Shown piece after piece: positions 22,766-34,500 of a stretch of DNA of 64,000 nt (position 1 is its first letter; every line of letters begins with the position of its first letter). This DNA comes from Desmodesmus armatus (taxonomy: Eukaryota > Chlorophyta > Chlorophyceae > Sphaeropleales > Scenedesmaceae). Below the pieces are notes generated by a model that was not told the DNA's origin, ran no database searches, and saw only the letters and a list, made by a program, of their open reading frames with translations. The position numbers and the translations under genes were made by a program. The DNA lies in NCBI GenBank assembly GCA_007449985.2, contig VIIQ02000070.1, positions 1 to 64,000 of the forward strand. The letters run 5' to 3'.

Positions 22766-25700
22766 CAGCACAGCGCGCCACTGCCAACAAGTACCTACAG
22801 GCTCAGACTGAAGGCCACATGTCACATTTGAGGAGCCAGACATCAAGGGACAGGCCATTTACCCCCCCCCCCTCCACACCCCCCCCCCCAACACCCCACA
22901 CACACACACCACCCTTTGCTTGCAAGCATTGCTAGCAGCATTGCGGCCACGCCAGCGGGTTTCTGAGGATGCACCCCCCTACAATGTTTGTGTCATAGGG
23001 GCCATGGAGTAGGGTTGTGGGGTTTTCAGAGCCCTCAGGGTTGGTGCTGGCTGTTTGTGGCGGTTGCAGGCCGCAGCTTGCAATGCTTCAGATACGCCTC
23101 AAGTCACACCACTTGGCGACAAGCGACAGGCAGCGCTGCCTGTACAGGGGACCAAACATGCCTTAAGCAATGGATTTGGTACCATAGGAGGCTCTGGCAG
23201 TGATTCCCACAGCATAAGCAGCCTGTTTTCAACCATAACTCACATCGCCCCAAAAACTCAAAATCCCTTGTTTCGGGGCATCAAAACCCCCCTTGCGAGG
23301 CCATGACGCAATGCTCAGCACAGCGCGCCACTGCCAACAAGTACCTACAGGCTCAAACTGAAGGCCACATGTCACATTTGAGGAGCCAGACATCAAGGGA
23401 CAGGCCATTTACCCCCCCCCCCCTCCACCTCCCCCCCCCCCCCCCAAACACCCCACACACACCACCTTTTGCTTGCATGCATTGCTAGCAGCATTGCGGC
23501 CACGCCAGCGGGTTTCTGAGGATGCACCCCCCTACAATGTTTGTGTCATAGGGGCCATGGAGTAGGGTTGTGGGGTTTTCAGAGCCCTCAGGGTTGGTGC
23601 TGGCTGTTTGTGGCGGTTGCAGGCCGCAGCTTGCAATGCTTCAGATACGCCTCAAGTCACACCACTTGGCGACAAGCGACAGGCAGCGCTGCCTGTACAG
23701 GGGACCAAACATGCCTTAAGCAATGGATTTGGTACCATAGGAGGCTCTGGCAGTGATTCCCACAGCATAAGCAGCCTGTTTTCAACCATAACTCACATCG
23801 CCCCAAAAACTCAAAATCCCTTGTTTCGGGGCATCAAAACCCCCCTTGCGAGGCCATGACGCAATGCTCAGCACAGCGCGCCACTGCCAACAAGTACCTA
23901 CAGGCTCAAACTGAAGGCCACATGTCACATTTGAGGAGCCAGACATCAAGGGACAGGCCATTTACCCCCCCCCCCTCCACCTTCCCCCCCCCCCCCCCCC
24001 CCAACACCCCCCCCCCCCCACACACACACACCACCCTTTGCTTGCATGCATTGCTTGCAGCATTGCCGGCCACGCCAGCGGGTTTCTGAGGATGCACCCC
24101 CCTACAATGTTTGTGTCATAGGGGCCATGGAGTAGGGTTGTGGGGTTTTCAGAGCCCTCAGGGTTGGTGCTGGCTGTTTGTGGCGGTTGCAGGCCGCAGC
24201 TTGCAATGCTTCAGATACGCCTCAAGTCACACCACTTGGCGACAAGCGACAGGCAGCGCTGCCTGTACAGGGGACCAAACATGCCTTAAGCAATGGATTT
24301 GGTACCATAGGAGGCTCTGGCAGTGATTCCCACAGCATAAGCAGCCTGTTTTCAACCATAACTCACATCGCCCCAAAAACTCAAAATCCCTTGTTTCGGG
24401 GCATCAAAACCCCCCTTGCGAGGCCATGACGCAATGCTCAGCACAGCGCGCCACTGCCAACAAGTACCTACAGGCTCAAACTGAAGGCCACATGTCACAT
24501 TTGAGGAGCCAGACATCAAGGGACAGGCCATTTACCCCCCCCCCCCCCTCCACCTTCCCCCCCCCCCCCCCCCAACACCCCCCCCCCCCACACACACACA
24601 CCACCCTTTGCTTGCATGCATTGCTTGCAGCATTGCCGGCCACGCCAGCGGGTTTCTGAGGATGCACCCCCCTACAATGTTTGTGTCATAGGGGCCATGG
24701 AGTAGGGTTGTGGGGTTTTCAGAGCCCTCAGGGTTGGTGCTGGCTGTTTGTGGCGGTTGCAGGCCGCAGCTTGCAATGCTTCAGATACGCCTCAAGTCAC
24801 ACCACTTGGCGACAAGCGACAGGCAGCGCTGCCTGTACAGGGGACCAAACATGCCTTAAGCAATGGATTTGGTACCATAGGAGGCTCTGGCAGTGATTCC
24901 CACAGCATAAGCAGCCTGTTTTCAACCATAACTCACATCGCCCCAAAAACTCAAAATCCCTTGTTTCGGGGCATCAAAACCCCCCTTGCGAGGCCATGAC
25001 GCAATGCTCAGCACAGCGCGCCACTGCCAACAAGTACCTACAGGCTCAAACTGAAGGCCACATGTCACATTTGAGGAGCCAGACATCAAGGGACAGGCCA
25101 TTTACCCCCCCCCCCCTCCACCTTCCCCCCCCCCCCCCCCCCCCAACACCCCCCCCCCCACACACACACCACCCTTTGCTTGCATGCATTGCTTGCAGCA
25201 TTGCCGGCCACGCCAGCGGGTTTCTGAGGATGCACCCCCCTACAATGTTTGTGTCATAGGGGCCATGGAGTAGGGTTGTGGGGTTTTCAGAGCCCTCAGG
25301 GTTGGTGCTGGCTGTTTGTGGCGGTTGCAGGCCGCAGCTTGCAATGCTTCAGATACGCCTCAAGTCACACCACTTGGCGACAAGCGACAGGCAGCGCTGC
25401 CTGTACAGGGGACCAAACATGCCTTAAGCAATGGATTTGGTACCATAGGAGGCTCTGGCAGTGATTCCCACAGCATAAGCAGCCTGTTTTCAACCATAAC
25501 TCACATCGCCCCAAAAACTCAAAATCCCTTGTTTCGGGGCATCAAAACCCCCCTTGCGAGGCCATGACGCAATGCTCAGCACAGCGCGCCACTGCCAACA
25601 AGTACCTACAGGCTCAAACTGAAGGCCACATGTCACATTTGAGGAGCCAGACATCAAGGGACAGGCCATTTACCCCCCCCCCCTCCACCCCCCCCCCCCC

Positions 25701-25915
25701 CCCCCAAACACCCCACACACACCACCCTTTGCTTGCAAGCATTGCTAGCAGCATTGCGGCCACGCCAGCGGGTTTCTGAGGATGCACCCCCCCTACAATG
25801 CTTGTGTCATAGGGGCCATGGAGTAGGGTTGTGGGGTTCTCAGAGCCCTCAGGGGCGGTGCTGGCTGTTTGTGGCGGTTGCAGGCCGCAGCTTGCAATGC
25901 TTCAGATACGCCTCG
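22766..25915 (+). repeat. Satellite-like tandem array, 5 full and 1 partial units of 550-570 bp
   Basis: Units start with CAGCACAGCGCGCCACTGCC at 22766, 23316, 23869, 24439, 25009 and 25577 (periods 550, 553, 570, 570, 568). The sixth breaks off at about 25915 after CAGATACGCCTC. Units are almost identical apart from the lengths of their C-runs and CA runs and a few substitutions. Each contains a TTGCAG acceptor-like site followed by an 80-codon open stretch (DTPQVTPLGDKRQAALPVQ) ending in a stop. The open stretch is preserved because the copies are recent, so it is not proof of coding. Confidence 0.95.
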
Positions 25916-26646
25916 CCGCGGAGTGCAAGCTGTTCTACTGCTGGCCGCCTCCTTGCAAACACACAGCTTTTGTGTGTGATGCTGTAATCTATGGTATGTT
26001 CAGTGTCTTGCATTGACACCATGACAGAAAGGTGCTGATTGTACGTCACAGACAGTATGGTTGCAAGCTGCTGTGCATGCAATCTGCCGTCAGTGCTGCA
26101 TGTGAAGCCGGCTGCTGCTGATGCTGGATACCTGCGTGAACACCTCATCGCATGGGGCCGTGAGCTGCTGATGTCTGCTCCTGCTATGGATATAACTGCT
26201 TCTCTTGTACTAGGTTCTCAAAGGTTTACACTCTATGATTTCTGCCCCCAAGGGATTTCTGCCCCCTCCTGAGCTGCTTGACTCCAACAGCATACACTCT
26301 CCCTACAAGAAGGGAATTTAGGCATGCCCTACCAGGCACGCACCCCGGCGCATGACCCTCGCACGGTCAGAGACTCAACAGGCACATGACACAACTGTCA
26401 TGCCCTTTTGACCACTGGACAAGTGGCCATTCTCATGTGGCACACTCACCCACTGCTGCTCAAGCTACTCTCAGCACTAACAACAACTCCAACAGTCCAT
26501 CCATTGGGCAGCTGCCGGAATCAGTCCTGACACTGCCAAGCAGTGGATCAACCAACACTTGAGATCGAGGCATCCCTGCACTTGGTGTCGTCAGCCCTCA
26601 ACGTGAGGCCCCCTCACCAACTACAGCAAAGACCCTGCCACGCCAC
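25916..26646. other. Gap between tandem array and the minus-strand gene
   Basis: No convincing exon. A short direct repeat (GGATTTCTGCCCCC type) lies near 26235-26270. It should contain the 3' UTR of the minus-strand gene ending at 26647. Confidence 0.5.
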
Positions 26647-28972
26647 TCAACCGGCTGTTTCTGCGCCTGCTGCTGTTTCTGTCTCTGTCTCTGCGGCTGC
26701 GGCTGCTGCTGCTAGTGCTGCTGCTGCCTCGCTTATGCGCAGCAAGATACCACTTGGGATCTTGGTGTCGTTCTGCACCAACATCAGCTGCGCAGGTGGC
26801 ATGCTGCCCAGCTGCTCTACAGTGACACGCGCTGCTGCCAAGCTCTGCTGGTACCTGGCACGGTCTGACTCCTCAAGGCCTTCCACACTCAGCAGCAGCT
26901 CCTTTAGCGCATCCCCGCTGCCTGCTGCCCCCTGCTGCGCTGCCTTGGCGTCACGTTCCATTGCAACCATGAACTGCTTGACAAGCCCATTGATCAGCTT
27001 GTGATCCCTGATCCTGTCGCCCAGCTTGCCATAGCCTGCAAGTTTGAACCAACACACACACACACATCAGTTGGTTGATTGAATACCTAGTGTTCAGGCC
27101 CGCCCAGAACCGTGTGATAGCAGCAGTGTCAGCAGTAACCGACTGCGGGAGACTTTGCAGGGGCTCCAAGACTTGGTGTTGTAGGCGGTGCAGCACAACA
27201 CAACCGAGCGCTGGTGATAGGGTCTCGCCTGTGTTTGGCCGCAGTGTGACAGCTGCCTGGTACTTTGATGCATACCGCCGTAACTAGCACTACATATCTC
27301 CCAGAGCTTGGAGCTATTGCAGCAGAGACTGCACACAAACAGAGGTGGTTGCCTGCATGCCTCACCCAGGACGACCAGCTTGTTCTTGGAGAGGCCCTGC
27401 CTGTACACCACGAGGCCGATGTGGGTTTGGCCGTTTGTGGCGTTGTACACCTGTTGTGCCTTCTCCCTCAGCACACCCAAGGACCTGTTGGGCTGCTTCC
27501 AGACGCCCCTGTCATTGGAAGCCGCCAGCATCGCCCGGAACTTCTTCACATCAACGTCACACCCGTCGCACCTCCCCTGCACAAGCAAGCAGCAGCATGA
27601 CCAGCATTTCAATGACTCTTCCTCAACCACTGTGCTGCAGCTGGTCATATGCGAGCATGCAGCAGCTGGGTGATGCACCAGCAGCACCCACAGGTGCACC
27701 AACAGCGCGACATGCAGCCTTCCTGCCCCCTGCTCCCCTGCCCCCACGCACATGCACGCACCCACCCACATGCGCGCGCGCTGCCAGACATGTACAGTAC
27801 AAGTAAACACACAAAAGCCGGTGTGCAGGCCAGAGATGCATCGGGCTTGGAACGCTGGCCCTAAAGGCCAGGGTGACATTCCACCCACCTGGTTGGGAGC
27901 CAGCTCTTTGCCGCAGCCTGCGGGGCATGGCGTCTTGTTCTGGCCAGCGCCCGTGCGACCTGGCGGTGCCTTGCAGAAGGGGCGCGCGCCGTTCTGCTGT
28001 AGAGCTTTCAGCGCGCGCTCTGCCTCCCCCTCCTGCACTTCCCCCGCTGCTACTGCTGCTGCTGCTGCTGCCGCCACTGTTGCGGCATTCTTTGCCTTCT
28101 TGGTCACCCTTGGTGGGAGTACATCCACTGACCGTACTGGCTCCTCCTCAGGCACATCATCATCTGCTGCTGCTGCTGCTGCTGCTGCGTTCTCATCACC
28201 TGCTGGGCCCCTACCACCCCACGCTGCTCTGCCCCTGCCGCCGCCCCTGCCGCCGCCCCTGCTGCTGCCTGCACGTCCTCCCCGACCCCTGCCCCCAGCA
28301 GGGACTTCAGCAGAGCCTCCACCGTAGGCCATGCCAGCATTGCTACCTGCTGCTTCCCACATGGCGGAATACATGCCGGCTGAGGGGCCCATTGCTGCGT
28401 AGCCTGTCCCAGCAGGGGCCGCTGCTGCAGCACCTGGCACCCCACCTGCAGCTGCTGCTGCTGCTGCTGCGCCAGGCACCCCACCTGCAGCTGCTGCGGC
28501 ACCCTCCACGCCACCTGCTGCCCCTGCTGCCCCTGCTGCACCAGCAGCTGCTGCCCCTGCTGCTGCTGCTGCTGCTGCTGCTGATGCTTCAGGGTATTTA
28601 AGAGGCGAATCAGCGCTTTCTGTCTATCCCATAGTAACTGCTGCACATGAGGGTGGAGTTTGTCGCTGGACGCCGCAACCAGCAGTTGCCCGATCTGGGT
28701 CGGAGTTGCCCACCAGCTGACAAACAGTAGAGCCTCCTCAGCTTGCTGGGTGGTTAAACCCCATTTGGACTGCAGCTCCAGCACGACCTCATCCCCTCGC
28801 ATGAAGCGCAGGTTCTTTGGGGTGCTGGGATCGTATCCAACCGCCCAGTGCAAATGGTCATCTGCATGGGAGCCAGGGCACTTGTGTCAGCGAAGGCAGA
28901 AGGCTTAAGTGAGTGAAGGAAAGTATATGTGACATTTGTACCTGATCCAGCATCAGGTGGCGGTGCAGCCAT
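26647..28972 (-). CDS. Unrecognised Gly/Arg/Ala/Gln-rich protein with a Cys cluster
   Basis: I do not recognise the family. Exon 1 is 28972-28942 (MAAPPPDAGS). Exon 2 runs from 28861 to about 27889 and starts DDHLHWAVGYDPSTPKNLRF, followed by helical sequence, a Gln-rich tract, an RGG-like stretch (GRGRGGRAGSSRGGGRGGG), an acidic patch, PPRVTKKAKNA and the Cys words PFCKAPP and CPAGCGKELAPNQ. Exon 3, 27576-27366, starts GRCDGCDVDVKKF and contains YNATNGQTHIGLVVYRQGL. The last exons cover about 27200-27087 and about 27035-26647, ending at TGA 26649-26647. The spaced Cys pairs could bind zinc, and RGG and Gln-rich parts suggest nucleic-acid binding. The frame switches inside the poly-Q/poly-A stretch near 28510, and the 27087 join is uncertain. 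It lies tail to tail with the transposase and might be an accessory gene of that element. Confidence 0.5.
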
Positions 28973-29826
28973 TGCTGGGGGCTGTACTGATCTGATCTGA
29001 AGAACACTGTCGATACAACGGGCGGAAGCAACGAAGAGACCGGCCTGAAACTCAATCAAAGCCGATGCAAGCTTGAACAGACCCGTTCGGCTGTTTACGT
29101 GCAGATTTGAGGGTGCTGAGGTTTCAACTGACGTTTCAAACAAGCGAAGTCAAGGCTCGGTTGTTGAACGCCATCGTCCATCTTGGGGGGGGCCAGCTTG
29201 AACGTACTCATGCAACTTGGTGGCACATACTCATTGCATACATACATGCAACCTCCTCGTTGCACACATACATACAACATACTACCCCTTGACCCTGGGT
29301 TGTTGAACGCCATCGTCCATCTTGGGGGGGGCCAGCTTGAACGTACTCATGCAACTTGGTGGCACATACTCATTGCATACATACATGCAACCTCCTCGTT
29401 GCACACATACATACAACATACTACCCCTTGACCCTGGCATATTGCATGTGGTCATAGACAGTGTAGGGCCCAAAGTACAAGCATGCCTGACCAAAAAGCA
29501 GGACAGACTGCCTGCACACAAGTAAGGGCATGTATTGTTGTGCTGTGCTGCCTGGTCAATCTCGTTCCGGGATGTTTGGATCCAAACCCGCACTTCCCAA
29601 GCGATCGGTGTGCGCCTGCATGAACATTAGAAAAACAATCCAGACGGCTGCTAATTCTATCGTGCCCTTCGTGCCCTTTGTCTGTACCGAACATGAAAGA
29701 TGCTGTAGTAGGAACGAGGCAGTAGCTGAAGGCGTGCTTTATCATACTATTTTCTCATCGTCCTGAACACACTCGTCTAGCAGTCAGAACCAATCAAGAC
29801 TGTTGTGGCTTCACAGAGGAGACAGG
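28973..29826. other. Divergent promoter interval with a 139-bp direct duplication
   Basis: The gap lies between the minus-strand gene start (28972) and the exchanger start (29827). No exon seen. The duplication at about 29160-29438 is listed separately. Confidence 0.5.
29160..29438. repeat. 139-bp exact-looking tandem duplication
   Basis: The word TTGTTGAACGCCATCGTCC starts at 29161 and again at 29300. The sequence between is repeated with no differences seen by eye, including a G-run and CATACATACA words. It lies in the presumed shared promoter of two genes. Confidence 0.9.
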
Positions 29827-31474
29827 ATGAACGTATCTGCATTGCTCCCTCCGCAAGGCCTGCCGAACTGCTTGGCCTTGAAGGAATCCGCCCGGGCCGA
29901 CTGCTACTTAACATCAGCAACAGACAGAAACGGCTACGTGGTTTACCAGAACTACCGAGGATGTCTCAACAGCTGGCTGGCAACCCCAGGCTTCATGCTG
30001 CTACCTACCTGGGGCCTTGCAAGTGAGTAGCCACATCAGCAGCTGCTGCAGCAACTGCTCGACTAAGTCTTGCTTGATGATGACTCACGCTGCACCAACA
30101 GATCAGCAATGGTATGCGTCTCGTAGACAGACAGCAGGGGCCTATGGGGCACCTGACCTTCCAGCAGTAGGCATATGCATTCCAGCGTAAGGAGGGGGGC
30201 CAGAAAGCCGGCAGTTGCTGCCATCACCTCCTTTAAAGTCACTTTTGTTGACCTTGAACCCCTCTCATCCCTGCCCTCCTGGCCACGTGTACTTGCTACA
30301 GCTATCTACCTTCTGATACTGCTGTACCTTTTTGTGGGGGTGGCACTGGCGTCAGACAAGTTCATGGGTGCAATTGAGGTACGGTCAGAGCTGCAGGTCA
30401 TCGTACTGCAGCCCCTGTGCAGCATGCTGCTGTGCCGACCAGCGCATGCTGCTGTGCCGACCAGCGCATGCTGCTGTGCCGACCAGCGCATGCTGCTGTG
30501 CCGACCAGCGCATGCTGCTGTGCTGACCAGCGCAGGATGGATGCCTGGTCCCCCCAACATATCCTGCAGTGCCCCCTGCCTTCTGCAGCGGCTTTCTGCC
30601 TTCTGGGTGAGTCAGCCGCTCTTGCTGGTCAGTGTCACAGGTTGCTGCTGCTGCTGTTGCCATGCTGCTGCTGCTGCTCATGCTGCCTGCCAGGTGATTT
30701 GTGCAGCTACGCGGGGGGCAAAGCGCAGGTGCCCTGTGACAGGGGAAATGAAGGTGGTGCGCGTGCCTGTGTGGAACTGGGTGGTGGCTAATGTCAGCCT
30801 TATGGCAGTCGGGTCAAGGTGGGCTGGGGTGTATGTGTGAGGGGGATGGCCAGGGCTGCAAAGGAACAGGAGACATGTGTGTGCATTGTGATTCTGGGGC
30901 CCCCAAAATGTGTCCGGTCAAGGTGTGCCGGTGTGGGGTTTAAGTTTGGGGGGGGGGGGGCAGGGCTGCAGAGGAGCAGGAGACATGTGTGTGCATTGTG
31001 ATTTTGGGGCCCCCAAAATGTGACGGCAGTCGGGTCAAGGTGGGCCGGTGTGGGGTTGAGGTGTGAGGGGGGTGGGCAGGGCTGCAGAGGAGCAGAAGAC
31101 ATGTGTCTGTGCATTGTGATTCTGGGGGGATGGCCAGTGCCTGTGTGGCCAATGGCAACCTGATGGCAGTCCGGTCATGGTAGGCCAGGGTGGAGTGCAG
31201 GGGGATGGTTGTGGTGGCGCAGCTGCAAAGGAAGTGGGGGGTGTGAGGCGTCATGCATCCCTCTTGTAATGCCGCAGCGGCTGCACCTGTGGAAGTGCTG
31301 CTGTACAGTGCTGGCATGGTCGCAGCAGCGATACTCTCCCCTGATGACCCATGCTGCCGCTGCATTGCTGCTGCTGCCTCGCTGTGCCATACTGCTACTG
31401 TCGTATTGCCGTACCGCTGCTACTGCTGCTGCGGCAGTGCACCCACGATCCTGCTGACCAATGCTGCCGCTGCA

Positions 31475-31509
<35 letters not shown>

Positions 31510-34500
31510 GCAGTGCGCCCGAGGTCTTGCTGGCAGTGGTGGAGTCTATCCTGCGGCTAGGCAAGCCTGCAGGAGAGTTGGGCCCCAGCACCATCGTGGG
31601 CAGTGCAGCTTACAACCTGCTGATGATCTCTGCAGTGTGCACAGCAGCGCTGCCTATCGGTGAGTCCAGCGCAGCAGCGGGCGCGGGGGGGGGGGGGGCT
31701 TGTCCTGCGGACGATGACGACCCTTGGGGGGGGGGGGGGGGGCTTGTCCTGCAGACGATGACGGCCCTTGTTGCACTCCGGGGCGCAGAGCTTTTGTTTT
31801 GTGTTTGTGTGCAAAGTTTTGTGTTTGTGGAACTGGACTGTCACTGTACTACACCCCGATCCCAAAAGCAGCTGCGCACAGCTGTGCACAAGCCGACGCT
31901 GGTCATATAGCTGGCAGCTGTACCCCCACCTCGATATATAGAGAGAAAAGGGATATATTTTTATAAATAAAGGTTATAATGTATTGAATAAAATTTGACA
32001 AATTTTCAAATTTGATAAGATCCCAAAAGCAGCTGCGCACAGCTGTGCACAAGCCGACGCTGGTCATACAGCTGGCAGCTGTACCCCCACCTCGATCCCA
32101 CAAGCAGCTGCGCACAGCTGTGCACAAGCCGACGCTGGTCATACAGCTGGCAGCTGTACCCCCACCCCGAACCAGCATCGGCTTGTGCAGCTGTACCCCC
32201 ACCCCGAACCAGCATCGGCTTGTGCACAGCTGTGCACAGCTGCTGCCATCGCAGAGCGGCCAGCACCCTTCTAATCCCCCCCCCCCCCCAAAACACAGGA
32301 TGCAGCGCATGTGGCTTAGCTGGGAGGGCCTCTGGAGCAGCATCCTCGGTGCTGGTCTGGGCTGATTTTTACAGCAAGTACAGCAACAGCAGCAGCGCCA
32401 CACTTGAAGGCTGGTCACACCAGCAGCGCCTGTGGGCTGGGTGCCACTGTGCAGCTGTCTTTAGGGCCGCTTTTCAAACATGGTGCAGGTGGTGCGCACA
32501 GCAGCTTTTAAGGGCCCACTGTTGAGCAAGTGGGGTTGGGTGTTCTACCTAGAGAGGGACTCTGGGCCCCACTGTCAAGTTTCAAACCAAGGCACCTGTT
32601 ACTATCAGTCCTGCTGCTGCTGATGGTGCTGCTGCTGCTGCTGTGCTGCTGCTGCGCAAGAGGGAGAAACGTGTGCACCATACGCGGGTGTGTGTGACAC
32701 CTAGTTGTGTCGACTCTGCTGCTGCTGCCGCTGTTGGTGCTGCTGTGCAGGCGTTGTGAAGCACGTGCGCCATGTGCGGGTGTATGTGACGACTTGCATC
32801 ATCAGCCTGTGGGCATATGTCTGGATGCTTGTAGTCTACCTCTGGTGGACCCCCAGCGAGGTAAGGGCTTATTTTATTGTTATTAATTTATTATTATTAT
32901 TATTTTATTTAATTTTGGCCTAAACCCTGTTGTCTGACACACCCACATCACGGTTCCTCCCTCGCTCCACCTCCTGCTGCTGGCGTGTGCAGGTCACTGT
33001 GATCGAGGCTGCGTTGACGCTGGCGCAGTTTGTGGTGCTGCTGGTCATTGGCTGGGCCGTTGACATCAAGGTCTGGAGGAAGTTTGGCAGGGGGCGAAAT
33101 GCAGTCCGCCATGCCCCACCAGATGCCATGGTGGTGAGTAGGCCTGCTGCGGGGTACACATCTTTATTTTAATCTATAATTTATTATTTCTTTAATTTCT
33201 TTAATCTTTATTTCTTTGAATTGTCATATCTTTAACTTCTTGAATCTTTATTTCTTTAATTTGTTATTGATATATTTTATTTCTATCTATTTATGACCTG
33301 TTAAATGACAACAGAAATGAGAAAACAGCCCAACAGCGGTTGCCAACCGTCCTGGGTATTACTGCCAGAGTAGGGGGACAACCAGGTGATGACTGCATTT
33401 GGCAGTACAGCTTGCTTGCCGGCGTCACCGTCGGTACGAGTCTGTATGCAAATGCAGTTGGCCACCCACTGCCAGTTGGCCACCCAGTGTGAGCTGCATA
33501 CACTTATAATGCAACTTATAATATATTAGTAACAATAATTTAATAAATATAATAAATATATAATAATATATAATAATATAATACACTGCGCGGCTCCAAT
33601 CCACTTCACCTAAGAGGGCACTCCACTTGGTCAACTGTCCCTGGCCCCCTCCTGCTCAGCCACCCCCTCCTCAACCCAAAAGACTGTCAGTGACAGGCAA
33701 AGGACACCGACTGGTCCCTCCACATAGCTCCACCCACTACACTGTTGTCCTCACAACTTTCCCCTCCGTCCCTCTCCCCCCCCCCCCCCCCGCCCCCTCT
33801 TCAACCCACCAGCAGACTGTTGAGGAGGGGTCTCCATCTCCGTTGGTGGAGCCTGGGCCGCCAAAACAACTTATAATATATTAGTAACAATAATTTAATA
33901 AATATAATAAATATATAATAATATAATACACATCTCCGTTGGTGGAGCGAGGGCCGCCAAAACACCCAGCTTGCTGACACCAGCATCAGCCCATGGCCTG
34001 GGGCCTGCCAGCACTGGTTGAATGTCTGGCCACACTTGGTGGCTCCACATCGCCCCACCTATCACATTGCTCCTGTCTCCTTGCTCAAATCTTCCCTTCG
34101 TCTCCCCCCCCCCTTCCCAAACCTACCAGCAGACTGTCGACGAGGGGTCACCGGCAGCCATGGAGTCGGGCCTCGGTGGCCAAAACATCCAGCTTGCTGA
34201 CACCAGCATCAGCCCACGGCCTGGGGCCCCTCAGCCTCAGTTCAACAGGACGCCCTCCTTCCAGTCAGACAAGGGCGAGCCCCAGCCGCCGCCGCCGCCA
34301 GAGCAGCAGCGGGAGCTCTGGGCAGATTGGAAGCAGCAGTTTGTGGACGCAATTGAGTACGACAGCAAAGCAGCAGAGGACGGCGAGGAGCCAGGGGGCG
34401 TGCTGGGCCTGATCATGCACTTTGTGTCCATCTTCTGGAAGCTGTGCTGTGCTACCATCCCCCCTGAGTGGTGGCTGGGTGGCTGGGCTTGCTTCTGGAC

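Noticed and set aside
23055..25567. Five identical 83-codon open stretches as a gene family
   Set aside because: They are identical because the satellite units are recent copies. No start context or splice partner supports translation.
22766..25915. Evenly spaced repeats that could suggest a CRISPR array
   Set aside because: The whole 550-570 bp unit is repeated, with no unique spacers, and the context is a eukaryotic nuclear genome.
27094..27360. Continuation of the long minus-strand open frame past 27366
   Set aside because: A good donor lies at 27365-27364, and the sequence beyond it loses any resemblance to a folded protein.
30420..30560. Cys/His-rich open stretch in the exchanger gene
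   Set aside because: It is a 22-bp minisatellite after a clear donor, and its reading frame changes with every unit.
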